Source: Deltaproteobacteria bacterium
GTDB lineage: Bacteria; Myxococcota_A; UBA9160; UBA6930
DNA: 38,497 nt
NCBI GenBank assembly: GCA_002687015.1
Contig: NYZB01000236.1
Location: forward strand, 1 to 38,497
Direction: 5' to 3'
The position numbers and the translations under genes were made by a program. The notes under the pieces were generated by a model. The model searched no databases, was not told the DNA's origin, and was given only the letters and a program-made list of their open reading frames with translations. Position 1 is the first letter of the stretch; every line of letters starts with the position of its first letter. Shown here in pieces: positions 8,069 to 16,059 of this stretch.

Positions 8069-8479
8069 ATGAGCCGAATCGTCATCTCGATCGTTCTCGG
8101 TGCTCTCGTGGCCGCGGGAAGCTGGGCCGGGGATCCCAAGCCCGGTGGAGCGCCGAGCATCAGCATCGCCGACCTGCACGCCCAGCGCGAAGCGGGCGCC
8201 GCTCCCGCCGTCATCGATGTGCGAACGGCAGGGGAGTACGCCTCGGGTCACATCCCCGGTGCCATCAACATCCCCTTCGACGAGGTGGCGGAGCGCATCG
8301 GCGAAGTGGAGGCTCCCCATGGCGTCGCGCTCTATTGCATGGTCGGGCCGCGCGCCTTGAAGGGTGAGAGCGCGCTCCTGGCCGCCGGCTACGAGACGGT
8401 CTTCCACATCGAGGGAGGCCTCGCAGCCTGGCAGGCAGCCGGCCTCCCGGTCGAGGGAACGGGGTCGACGACACCCTGA
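8069..8479 (+). CDS. Periplasmic rhodanese-domain protein
   Basis: A 136-residue single-domain rhodanese with a Sec signal peptide ([20 protein letters not shown], cut probably before GD). Hallmarks: [26 protein letters not shown], and the active-site Cys near residue 92 in [13 protein letters not shown], the loop that carries the persulfide. AGGAG precedes the ATG by eight bases. It sits 83 bases after the TetR operon and 47 bases before a membrane-anchored thioredoxin-fold protein, so sulfur-transfer or thiol redox work in the periplasm is plausible. The substrate is not evident. A short palindrome GCGTGAGCACGC lies at 8041-8052 upstream. Confidence 0.88.
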   Translation: MSRIVISIVLGALVAAGSWAGDPKPGGAPSISIADLHAQREAGAAPAVIDVRTAGEYASGHIPGAINIPFDEVAERIGEVEAPHGVALYCMVGPRALKGESALLAAGYETVFHIEGGLAAWQAAGLPVEGTGSTTP

Positions 8480-8525
8480 AGGGCCCTGTTCGCGCAATGC
8501 TCGGGCTCCACGCGGGCCGTCCCTA

Positions 8526-10943
8526 GTGTTCGGATCGAGGCTTCTGCTCCCCGGACTCGTGCTCGCGGGCGTCCTCGCCCTGCTAGGCTATCGCCTGTTG
8601 GCGGATCGGGAACCCGAACGAAGCGCCGATCGAGAGGAGGCCACCCCGATGTCTCCCGCCTCCCATCCCGGAAGTGCTTCGGCCTCCAATCGGCTCGCCC
8701 TCGAGGCGAGTCCCTATCTGCAGCTGCACGCGCACAACCCGGTGGACTGGTATCCCTGGGGCCCGGAGGCCTTCGAGCGGGCTCGGGCCGAGCAGAAGCT
8801 GGTCTTCCTCTCCGTGGGCTACAGCACCTGCTACTGGTGCCACGTCATGGAGCGGGAGGTGTTCTCCGACCCGGCGATCGCGGCGTTCATGAACGCCCAT
8901 TTCGTGTCGGTCAAGGTGGATCGCGAAGAGCGGCCCGACATCGACGCGGTCTACATGGAGGCCACGCGCCTGCTCACCCACAGCGGCGGCTGGCCCAACT
9001 CGGTCTTCCTGACCCCCGAGGGTGAGCCCTTCTTCGCGGGGACCTACTTCCCGCCGGAGGACGGCCTCGGCCGGCCCGGCTTCCCCCGCGTCCTGCGCTC
9101 TCTCCAGGAAGCCTGGACGAAGGAGCCGGAGAAGATCCTGGCCGTCGCCGGGCGGGTTACCGAGCAGATTCGGAAGATGGCGCTCCTCGGGGGTGGAGAG
9201 CAGATCCTGCTTCCCACGGGCGACCTGATGAGGCAGGCGCTCGATGGGCTGGCCCGTGACTTCGACGCGGACTACGGCGGCTTCGGGCAGTCCACCAAGT
9301 TCCCGCGTCCGCCCTCCCTCGATCTGCTCCTGACGCACCTCGAGATGCAAGAGGATCCCGAGGTCGAGGCCATGCTCGTCCACACCCTCGACGCGATGGC
9401 CCTGGGTGGGATCTACGACCATCTCGGCGACGGCTTCCATCGCTACTCGACCGAGCCGACCTGGTCGATTCCCCACTTCGAGAAGATGCTCTACGACAAT
9501 GCGCAGCTCGTGAGCGTCTACGCCCGGGCCTTCGCGCTCACCGAGCGCCCTCTCTACAGGCGGGTCGTCGAACGCACTCTCGCCTACCTCGACCGCGAGA
9601 TGAGCCATCCCGAGGGTGGCTTCGTCTCGGCGCAGGATGCGGAGGTGGGCGGAGAGGAAGGCGCGTCGTACCTGTGGAGCCGGGAAGAAGTCGAAGCCGT
9701 GCTCGGCAAGGAGAAGGCCGAGGAGCTCCTGCGAGTCTACGAGCTGGCGGCCATGCCCGATTCCCATGAGCATGGCGTCCTACGGGTGCGTCTTCCCCTC
9801 GAGGAGCAGCTGGAGAGGACGGGTGTGGGAGATGCAGCGAGCCTGCTGGCCCGCTTCGACGCCGAGCGCCGCTTGCTCCTGGCACGGCGCGAGACGCGCC
9901 CGCAGCCGCTACGCGACGCCAAGGCGCTGGCTGCCTGGAACGGGCTGGCCATCCGGGGGCTGGTCGATGCGGCCCGGGCGCTCGAGCGGCCGGAGTATCT
10001 CGGCCGTGCCGAGAGCGCTGCGGAGTTCGTCCTGGCGCGGCTCCTCGGCGAGGATGGGACCCTGCGACGCTCCTACGTCGCCGGGCGGGTACGAGAGGAC
10101 GGCGTCCTGGACGACTACGCCTTCCTGGCCGACGGGCTCCTGGCGCTGCATGGCGCGACGGGAGAGGCGGGCTGGCTCGCGGCCGCGCGGGGCCTCGGCG
10201 ACGTCCTGCTCTCCCGATTCCAGGACACGGGGCAAGACGGCGGGGCTGCCGCCTTCTTCCTGACACCGCAGGGCTCGGACCTGCTCGTCCGGCCCAAGCC
10301 CTTCGAGGACAACGCCCTGCCCGCAGGAAATGGCGTGGCACTCCGCGTGCTGCGGAGCCTGGATGCGAGCTTCGGCTCTGGCGACTACGCGAAAGCCGCC
10401 GCCGGGATCATCGGAGCGGCAGGCCTTCTCCTGGAGCGCGCCCCCCACGCCCTTCCCACGACCGTCGCGGCCATGGCACGCGCTCCGTCGTCGCGGGGCA
10501 TCGAACCGCTTCAGGCGCCGAGCGGGTCCGAGGCCGAGGGGCGAAGCGCGCGCCCCTTCCCCTCGAGCGGGGATCACGTGCAGGTCCGGCTCGTGCGGAA
10601 GGGAGGCGAGCGGGGCGAGCTGGCGGTGATCCTCACGATCGACGAGGGCTGGCACGTGAACGCCAACCCGGCCTCGCTGGCCTACCTCGTCGCCACGGCC
10701 GTCGAAGGGCCCGCCCTCGGAGGGCGCAGCGTCCGCTACCCAGAGGGAAGGAGCTACCAGCCCGAGTTCGCGCCGACCGCCATCCAGGTCTACGCGGGGA
10801 CGGTCGAGATCGTCGTCTCGCCCGGCGAGACCGCCGTCTCTCCCGAAGGGCTCGCGCTCCGCTTCCAGGCCTGCAGCGACACCCAGTGCCTGCCGCCCCA
10901 TCGCAGCGCGCTCGTACTCGACCCCCCCCACACGACGCAGTAG
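8526..10943 (+). CDS. Membrane-anchored YyaL/SSP411-type thioredoxin protein with DsbD-alpha-like C-terminus
   Basis: A protein of about 805 residues. From GTG 8526 the first 30 residues form a membrane anchor ([20 protein letters not shown]). Next comes the DUF255/YyaL thioredoxin fold ([18 protein letters not shown]) with the redox motif STCYWCHVM, and a long helical region resembling an alpha/alpha barrel ([12 protein letters not shown]). The last 130 residues look like the N-terminal alpha domain of DsbD ([10 protein letters not shown] ... [13 protein letters not shown]), including its two Cys. An alternative start is ATG 8649, with a strong AGGAGG eight bases upstream, which would give a cytoplasmic protein without anchor. 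I prefer the longer form because the DsbD-like domain is periplasmic in its relatives and the rhodanese before it is exported. Function of YyaL-type proteins is poorly known. Confidence 0.85.
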   Translation: MFGSRLLLPGLVLAGVLALLGYRLLADREPERSADREEATPMSPASHPGSASASNRLALEASPYLQLHAHNPVDWYPWGPEAFERARAEQKLVFLSVGYSTCYWCHVMEREVFSDPAIAAFMNAHFVSVKVDREERPDIDAVYMEATRLLTHSGGWPNSVFLTPEGEPFFAGTYFPPEDGLGRPGFPRVLRSLQEAWTKEPEKILAVAGRVTEQIRKMALLGGGEQILLPTGDLMRQALDGLARDFDADYGGFGQSTKFPRPPSLDLLLTHLEMQEDPEVEAMLVHTLDAMALGGIYDHLGDGFHRYSTEPTWSIPHFEKMLYDNAQLVSVYARAFALTERPLYRRVVERTLAYLDREMSHPEGGFVSAQDAEVGGEEGASYLWSREEVEAVLGKEKAEELLRVYELAAMPDSHEHGVLRVRLPLEEQLERTGVGDAASLLARFDAERRLLLARRETRPQPLRDAKALAAWNGLAIRGLVDAARALERPEYLGRAESAAEFVLARLLGEDGTLRRSYVAGRVREDGVLDDYAFLADGLLALHGATGEAGWLAAARGLGDVLLSRFQDTGQDGGAAAFFLTPQGSDLLVRPKPFEDNALPAGNGVALRVLRSLDASFGSGDYAKAAAGIIGAAGLLLERAPHALPTTVAAMARAPSSRGIEPLQAPSGSEAEGRSARPFPSSGDHVQVRLVRKGGERGELAVILTIDEGWHVNANPASLAYLVATAVEGPALGGRSVRYPEGRSYQPEFAPTAIQVYAGTVEIVVSPGETAVSPEGLALRFQACSDTQCLPPHRSALVLDPPHTTQ

Positions 10944-11090
10944 TCCTGCCACGCCGCAAAGGTGCCCGGATGGGAGGGCCGGCGACTCATGGGCGTGCAA
11001 TCGACCGGCGACGACCTCCGCACCCGCAGACGCCGGTGTTTGGCGATCCACACCCGCCCACTATCTTCTCCAGGGAAGTCGGGTGGTAGA

Positions 11091-11516
11091 GTGGGACGGA
11101 TCGATTACACGATCGACGCCGGGCGATCGCTCCTGCATGCGGTGGCCGTGGGCGACCTGGATGACGACGCCCTGGCCGCCTACGTGATCAGCTATCACGC
11201 CCATCCCGACTATTCGCCTTCACTGGACGAGATCGTCGACTTCACCGGCGTCGCCTCGGTCCTGGTGACGGGCGCGGGAATCCGCGGCCTTGCGCACCTC
11301 GTGTCCCACTACGGCCAGGCCTCCGAGGGCTCGCGGGTGGCCCTGATCGCGACGACCCCCGTCGTCTACGGTCTCGCTCGCATGTACCAGGCCCTTCGCG
11401 CCGACGCGCCGGACGACATCCGCGTCGTCAGCGATCTCGTCGAGGCCGAGACCTGGCTCGGGGCAGCGCGTACGAGCGATTGCGTGAGTTCTGCTCGCGA
11501 GCCCGCGACCGGGTAG
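11091..11516 (+). CDS. SpoIIAA/STAS-like small protein
   Basis: About 141 residues from GTG 11091 (VGRIDYTIDAGRSLLHAVAVGDLDDDALAAYV). The start of the sequence and the later VASVLVTGAGIRGLAHLV and SRVALIATTPVVYGLARMYQAL resemble the SpoIIAA-like STAS fold proteins found widely in Proteobacteria. No transmembrane segment or catalytic motif is visible. The ribosome site is weak (GGTGG). The reading frame extends upstream to 10962, but that part is low-complexity and not convincing. Role unknown. Confidence 0.65.
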   Translation: MGRIDYTIDAGRSLLHAVAVGDLDDDALAAYVISYHAHPDYSPSLDEIVDFTGVASVLVTGAGIRGLAHLVSHYGQASEGSRVALIATTPVVYGLARMYQALRADAPDDIRVVSDLVEAETWLGAARTSDCVSSAREPATG

Positions 11517-11577
11517 CGCACCTAGCGCCCGGCCCGGCCGGTCCCAGGAGGGCGACGGGGCCCCGTAGGGAAGGGAT

Positions 11578-12495
11578 GTGAAGCTCGAGATCGCCACCTG
11601 CCAGTTCCCCGTGAGTTCCGACCTCCGTCGGAACACGCGCTACGTCCTGCGTCAGATGAGCGCCGCGAAGGAAGGGGGCGCCCATGTCGCGCACTTCGCC
11701 GAGGGCGCTCTCTCGGGCTACGCGGGAGCCGACTTCGACTCCTTCGAGGGCTTCGATTGGGAGCTCCTCCGGGAATGCTCGCTCGAGGTCCTGGAGCACG
11801 CGCGTCGGCTCCGGCTCCGGGTCCTTCTCGGCTCCAGCCACCGGCTCACGGGGCGGCGCAAGCCCCACAACAGCGTCTACGTGATCGACGAGCGGGGCCG
11901 CATCGTCGATCGCTACGACAAGCGATTCTGCGCCGGGGATCGCGCGGGGAAGACCGGCGACCTGGCGCACTACAGCCCCGGCGACCATGTAAGCCTCTTC
12001 GCGATCCGGGGCGTCCGCTGCGGTGTGCTGATCTGCCACGAGTATCGCTACCCGGAGCTCTATCGCGAGTACAAGAAACGCGGCGTCCAGATGGTGTTCC
12101 ACTCCTACCACGCGGCGAACGCATCCCGCGCCGATCTCGCCGCCATGCGCGACCAGGTCGGGGCGGAGAACCACCGCTTCAATCGCGGCACGACCCTCCC
12201 CGAAATCACCATGCCGGCCGCGATGCAGGCGTCCGCTGCCAGCAGCCACGTCTGGATCAGCTGCCCCAACTCCTCGGCCAGGGAGAGCTGCTGGCCGGGC
12301 TTCTTCGTGCGCCCCGACGGCGTGATCACGGGGCGTCTGCACCGGAACCGGGCAGGCATCCTCTTCTCGACGCTCGACACGCGCGAGCCGCTCTACGATT
12401 CGACCGTCGCGTGGCGCGGCCGCGCCATGCGCGGCGTGTATCACACGGGAAGAGTGGCCCGGGATCCGCGCTCTCGGAATCGCAGCGAGCTGTAG
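11578..12495 (+). CDS. Carbon-nitrogen hydrolase (nitrilase superfamily)
   Basis: A 305-residue amidohydrolase of the nitrilase superfamily. The Glu-Lys-Cys triad is visible: Glu in HFAEGALSGY (near residue 43), Lys in RYDKRFC (near 119) and Cys in GVLICHEYRYPEL (near 153). The length is normal. The start is GTG at 11578, preceded by GGGAAGGG. The predicted product is cytoplasmic and hydrolyses an amide or nitrile-type C-N bond; the substrate cannot be told. It converges on the PilZ gene, with only five bases between the stop codons. Confidence 0.88.
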   Translation: MKLEIATCQFPVSSDLRRNTRYVLRQMSAAKEGGAHVAHFAEGALSGYAGADFDSFEGFDWELLRECSLEVLEHARRLRLRVLLGSSHRLTGRRKPHNSVYVIDERGRIVDRYDKRFCAGDRAGKTGDLAHYSPGDHVSLFAIRGVRCGVLICHEYRYPELYREYKKRGVQMVFHSYHAANASRADLAAMRDQVGAENHRFNRGTTLPEITMPAAMQASAASSHVWISCPNSSARESCWPGFFVRPDGVITGRLHRNRAGILFSTLDTREPLYDSTVAWRGRAMRGVYHTGRVARDPRSRNRSEL

Positions 12496-12500
12496 GCGCG

Positions 12501-13142
12501 CTACGAGCCGAGTCGGGCTTCGACGTACCTGGCGAGGGCTATGCGGGTCTCATCGGGTAGCGGATCGAAGACCAGGCCAGTACGCACGCCCTCGCGGTAG
12601 CTGGGCTGGGCCGGGATCTGCACCAGCCCCTGTCGGGCGAGCGGGAAGCAGATCTCGACACGGCTTTCCTCGTGGAAGGGCGATGTGCTCTGGAGCAGGC
12701 AGCCCTTCTCGGAGATCGAGCGGATCGCGCCGGACCAGGACTCGAGACCCCGTGTGGCACGAGCCGGAAGTGCGTCGGTGACGCGCGGCACCGAGCGTGG
12801 CTGCGGCTCGAGGGCGTTCTGCAAGAGCTGGTAGAGGTCGGCCAGGCGAGCCCGCCGGCGAACCCGCCCCAGCGAAGGCTCGTCGGGCTCCGTGGTCGTC
12901 GAGCCGCGTGAGCCGATCAGCAGGATCTGCGGAAGATCATCCCGACGGGCGGGAAGCTCACTCAGCTGGCGCTCGTCCACGATGCGGAGCTGGGGCCGCA
13001 GCAAGCCGTCGTCTCGCTGGCGGTGGGCCGTACGCGCCGAGATGAGGTTGTAGCCGAGGCGCATGAGCGCGGTCTGGACGCCGGGGGCGAAGGCCCGATC
13101 CGGCGCATGGACCGCCACGGTGACCCGGCTCCTGCCCCCCAT
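12501..13142 (-). CDS. PilZ-domain protein with receiver-like N-terminus
   Basis: A 213-residue protein. The N-terminal half (VTVAVHAPDRAFAPGVQTAL ... DLPQILLIGSRG) has the outline of a degenerate receiver fold without a clear phosphoacceptor Asp. The C-terminal half looks like PilZ (ARATRGLESWSG then IRSISEKGCLLQS ... VEICFPL ... GLVFDPLPDETRIALARYV). The SxxG part of the c-di-GMP motif is present, but RxxxR is not clean, so nucleotide binding is uncertain. The frame extends far upstream, but that part is the shadow of the membrane-protein gene. ATG 13142 begins eight bases after that gene ends, suggesting an operon. Probably a signalling output protein. Confidence 0.7.
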   Translation of the reverse strand: MGGRSRVTVAVHAPDRAFAPGVQTALMRLGYNLISARTAHRQRDDGLLRPQLRIVDERQLSELPARRDDLPQILLIGSRGSTTTEPDEPSLGRVRRRARLADLYQLLQNALEPQPRSVPRVTDALPARATRGLESWSGAIRSISEKGCLLQSTSPFHEESRVEICFPLARQGLVQIPAQPSYREGVRTGLVFDPLPDETRIALARYVEARLGS

Positions 13143-13150
13143 GGACGGGC

Positions 13151-13885
13151 TTATCGGACGATCGGGGAAGGGGTTGAGCGGCGACCGCGCCTCGGCAGAA
13201 AGCTCAGGAACAAGCAGGCGGCTGCCAGGGTGCCGGCCGCGGCATCCAGGAGCGTCAGGGCCGCGTAGTCGAGGGCCCGGTCGACGAACAGCTTCGCGGT
13301 TGCGTCGATGGAGCAACTGAGGGCTGCTCCCCCCAAACCCAGCCCCCAGAGCAGGAAGCGGCGGACCAGCAGGGGCTCCGCGAGGCCGAGTGCGAGCCGG
13401 CGCCGAAGACGGGCGTGGTAGCGCAGGGCCTCGAAGGCGCCCCAGGCGAGGGCACCCACCCGAAGCCAATCGGAGGCCCGTGTGAAGGGGCCGGACGGTC
13501 GGCTGGCATCGAAGCGGTGGGTCCAGAGCTCCCCGAACCAGCACACCGCGAGCGCCAGCATCAGGGTGATGACCGTGGCGCGGACCCGCGGCTCGCCGGG
13601 TCGGAAGACCCGCTTCGAGAAGCCGTAGCAGGCGGCCGAGCCGGCGTTGACGCTGGCCGCGGCAAGAGCCCAGACGACATTGGCGAGCGCCAGAGAGTAG
13701 CTCTCTAGGGCACTCGAGAGCACCACGCCGCCGAAGCCCAGCGGCCCGATCAGCAGGAGCGCGCCGGCCGCCAGCAGCTCGGCGACCTGGCGAGTGCGGG
13801 TCCACAGCCGCAGGAGTCTGATCCCGACCCACAGGCTCGCGGCACAGAACAGCCCGAAGCCGACCCACGGAAGCGTCTCCAGCAC
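13151..13885 (-). CDS. Polytopic membrane protein of unknown function
   Basis: A 244-residue hydrophobic protein with about seven membrane segments, beginning LPWVGFGLFCAASLWVGIRL and including LLAAGALLLIGPLGFGGVVL, ATVITLMLALAVCWFGELW and LLWGLGLGGAALSC. The tail FLPRRGRRSTPSPIVR is basic and presumably cytoplasmic. The start is GTG 13885. The overall layout is reminiscent of seven-helix sensory modules, but no family motif is recognised. It lies immediately upstream of the PilZ gene, so it may be a sensor whose output is the PilZ protein. Confidence 0.75.
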   Translation of the reverse strand: MLETLPWVGFGLFCAASLWVGIRLLRLWTRTRQVAELLAAGALLLIGPLGFGGVVLSSALESYSLALANVVWALAAASVNAGSAACYGFSKRVFRPGEPRVRATVITLMLALAVCWFGELWTHRFDASRPSGPFTRASDWLRVGALAWGAFEALRYHARLRRRLALGLAEPLLVRRFLLWGLGLGGAALSCSIDATAKLFVDRALDYAALTLLDAAAGTLAAACLFLSFLPRRGRRSTPSPIVR

Positions 13886-13955
13886 GCCCGACCCATCGGT
13901 CGTTTTGCATGCCGGATTGAGGACGGGATGGCCGCGTGTCGAGGCCCTTGCGGCG

Positions 13956-14753
13956 TCAGCGGCCCTTGAAGACGGGCTCGCGTTTCTCGAGGAAGGCGCG
14001 CGGTCCCTCGGCGGCGTCCTCGGAGGACATCACCTGCATGCCGTACTTCTGCTCGATCCCGAAGGCGTCCTCCTCGGAGAGGGTCTCCGTTTCGCGCAGG
14101 GTGGCCAGGATCGCCTTCACCGCCAGGGGGCCGTTGACCGCGATGCGCTGCGCGATCTCGCGGGCCTTCGCGAGGGCCTGGCCGTCGGGCACGACGTGGT
14201 TCACCAGACCCAGCTCGTGGGCGCGGCGCGCGGGCAGATCCTCTCCGGCCAACAGCATCTCCGCGGCGACGGCGTAGGGGATCTGGCGGCGCAGGCGCAC
14301 GGCGGAGCCGGCCATCGGGAAGAGCCCGCGCTGGACCTCGGTGACGCCGAACATCGCGCTCTCGCCGGCCACGCGGATGTCGGTGCCTTGCAGGATCTCG
14401 GTGCCGCCCGCTCGCGCGAAGCCCTCGGCCGCCAGGATCACGGGCTTCTTCGGACGGTAGGTCTTCAGCCAGGCACCGAAGATCACGGCCGGCTCCTTCA
14501 TCGCCCGTTCCATGTACTCATTGTCGGGCTTGCCTGTGCGCATCTTGCCGATCTCGCCCAGATCCATGCCGGCACAGAAGGTGTCGCCGTTGCCCGTCAG
14601 GATCGCGACGCGAAGATCCTCGTCTTCGTCGAGGTCGACCCAGGCATCGTAGAGGCGGCACATCACCTCGCAGTTGACCGCGTTCTTCTTCTCGGGGCGA
14701 TTGAGGGTGACGGTGAGGACATGGTCCTGCTTGTCGATGAGGACGACGCTCAT
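13956..14753 (-). CDS. Enoyl-CoA hydratase (crotonase family)
   Basis: A 265-residue crotonase (MSVVLIDKQDHVLTVTLNRPEKKNAV). Both catalytic Glu of the hydratase are in place: AGGTEILQG (near residue 116) and FGVTEVQRGLFP (near 136). This sets it apart from the three other crotonases here. The oxyanion-hole segments FCAGMDLGEIG and ARAGGTE are present. AAAGGAG precedes the ATG, and only 14 bases separate it from the acyl-CoA dehydrogenase upstream, so both are one operon under the operator at 15986-15999. It would hydrate the enoyl-CoA made by that dehydrogenase. Confidence 0.92.
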   Translation of the reverse strand: MSVVLIDKQDHVLTVTLNRPEKKNAVNCEVMCRLYDAWVDLDEDEDLRVAILTGNGDTFCAGMDLGEIGKMRTGKPDNEYMERAMKEPAVIFGAWLKTYRPKKPVILAAEGFARAGGTEILQGTDIRVAGESAMFGVTEVQRGLFPMAGSAVRLRRQIPYAVAAEMLLAGEDLPARRAHELGLVNHVVPDGQALAKAREIAQRIAVNGPLAVKAILATLRETETLSEEDAFGIEQKYGMQVMSSEDAAEGPRAFLEKREPVFKGR

Positions 14754-14767
14754 GGGGGCTCCTTTGC

Positions 14768-15955
14768 CTAGCTCCGAGGCAGCTCTTCGAAGGCGCGCTG
14801 ACGGTCGCTGCTCTCCTCGCGCGGCAGGCCGAGGACGCGCTCCGCGCACACGGTCTTCTGCACCTCGCTGGTGCCACCGGCGATGTGGAAGGCCGGCGCG
14901 AAGAGGTACTCGTTCTGCCAGTAACCCGGGCGAAGCAAGGCCTTCGGCCCCAGCGCCCTCATCGCCAGGGCGTTCGCCTTCGTCATGACCCGGGCCAATG
15001 CGAGCTTCATCACCGAGGACTCGGCCGTCGGCATGACGCCGCGGCCCAGCTTCGACACGACACGGGCGTTCAAGAGCTCGAGACAGCGCAGCTGGCTGTA
15101 GACCTTCGCGAGCTCGTCGCGCTGGGTCGCATCCGGATGCCCCCCCGCCTCCTCGACCACGAGTGCCTTGAGTTCGTCGAAGTGCAGCAGGTTCGAGAGC
15201 CCACCCATGGCCATGCGCTCGTTCATCAGGGTCGTCTGCGCCACGGCCCAACCGGCGTTCAGCTCGCCCAGGCGGGCGCTGTCCGGAACCCGTACGTCGT
15301 TCAGGAACACCTCGTTGAAGTGGGACTCGCCGGTCATCTCGATCAGCGGTCGCACCTCGATTCCAGGCGCCTTCATGTCCAGCAGGAAGAAGGTGATGCC
15401 CTTGTGCTTGGGCAGGGATGGATCGGTGCGCGCGATCAGGATGCCGAAGTCGTTGTGCTGGGCGCCCGAGCACCAGGTCTTCTGACCGTTCACGACCCAA
15501 TCGTCGCCGTCGCGCACAGCCCGGGTGGCGAGCCCGGCCAGGTCGGAGCCCGCGCCGGGCTCGCTGAAAAGCTGGCACCAGGTCTCGTCGGCCCGGAGAA
15601 GCGGCCCGAGGTACCGCTCCTGCTGCTCGGGGGTGCCGTGGGCGACGAGGGTCGGGCCGACCATGCCGATCCCCACGGTCAGCATGGAGTGGCCGACCCC
15701 TCGCTTGCTCAGCTCCTCGTTCCAGATGATCTGCTCGATCGGGCCCTTGCCCCGGCCGCCGTAGCTCTCGGGCCAGGTGAGGGCGCCCCAGCCGTGCTGG
15801 GCCAGGGTCTTCTGCCAGGCGAGGTGCTGCTCGTACACCTTCTCCTGGTCGTCCCCGGAGGTGTAGCTCCCGAACTCCTCCGGGACGTGGGCTTCCAGGA
15901 AGGCCACAGCCTCGGCCCGGAAGGCCGCCTCGGAGGGGGAGTCGGTGAAGTCCAC
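14768..15955 (-). CDS. Acyl-CoA dehydrogenase, large catalytic type
   Basis: A 395-residue acyl-CoA dehydrogenase. FAD/substrate motifs: QLFSEPGAGSDLAGL and WVVNGQKTWCSGAQ. The catalytic Glu occurs in TLMNERMAMGG (near residue 245), aligning with LDLER of isovaleryl-CoA dehydrogenase. The C-terminal segment FHIAGGTSEVQKTVCAERVLGLPRE is typical. The open frame runs up to a TTG at 16000, but that codon lies inside the operator and upstream of the expected transcription start. GTG 15955 has GAGGTG five bases upstream and gives the usual family N-terminus (VDFTDSPSEAAFRAEAVAFL). Co-regulation with the small-type dehydrogenase at 6855-7985 suggests that they form a heteromer. Confidence 0.92.
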   Translation of the reverse strand: MDFTDSPSEAAFRAEAVAFLEAHVPEEFGSYTSGDDQEKVYEQHLAWQKTLAQHGWGALTWPESYGGRGKGPIEQIIWNEELSKRGVGHSMLTVGIGMVGPTLVAHGTPEQQERYLGPLLRADETWCQLFSEPGAGSDLAGLATRAVRDGDDWVVNGQKTWCSGAQHNDFGILIARTDPSLPKHKGITFFLLDMKAPGIEVRPLIEMTGESHFNEVFLNDVRVPDSARLGELNAGWAVAQTTLMNERMAMGGLSNLLHFDELKALVVEEAGGHPDATQRDELAKVYSQLRCLELLNARVVSKLGRGVMPTAESSVMKLALARVMTKANALAMRALGPKALLRPGYWQNEYLFAPAFHIAGGTSEVQKTVCAERVLGLPREESSDRQRAFEELPRS

Positions 15956-15985
15956 GAGAGCACCTCGACGCGAGGGAGCCAAAAT

Positions 15986-15999
15986 TAGAACACGTTTCA
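15986..15999. promoter_or_regulatory. TetR operator, site 2 (KstR-like)
   Basis: TAGAACACGTTTCA matches TnnAACnnGTTnnA and is the inverse of site 1. The 20 bases 15982-16001 are identical to 2986-3005 read on the other strand. On the minus strand a TCTAAT -10 (15989-15984) overlaps it, exactly as at site 1. The -35 is weaker (TTGTTG with an 18-base spacer). Repression of the dehydrogenase/hydratase operon is expected. The divergent alpha-oxoamine synthase gene starts 60 bases away and could also be affected. Confidence 0.75.
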
Positions 16000-16059
16000 A
16001 TATTTCTCAACAAGCGCCTCAGCCGCACTTCACGCCAGATCCGGTAGGTTGCCGGCGCG

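Noticed and set aside
15956-16000. Extended N-terminus of the large acyl-CoA dehydrogenase from TTG 16000
   Set aside because: The TTG lies in the operator, upstream of the expected transcription start. GTG 15955 has a good ribosome site and gives the family N-terminus.
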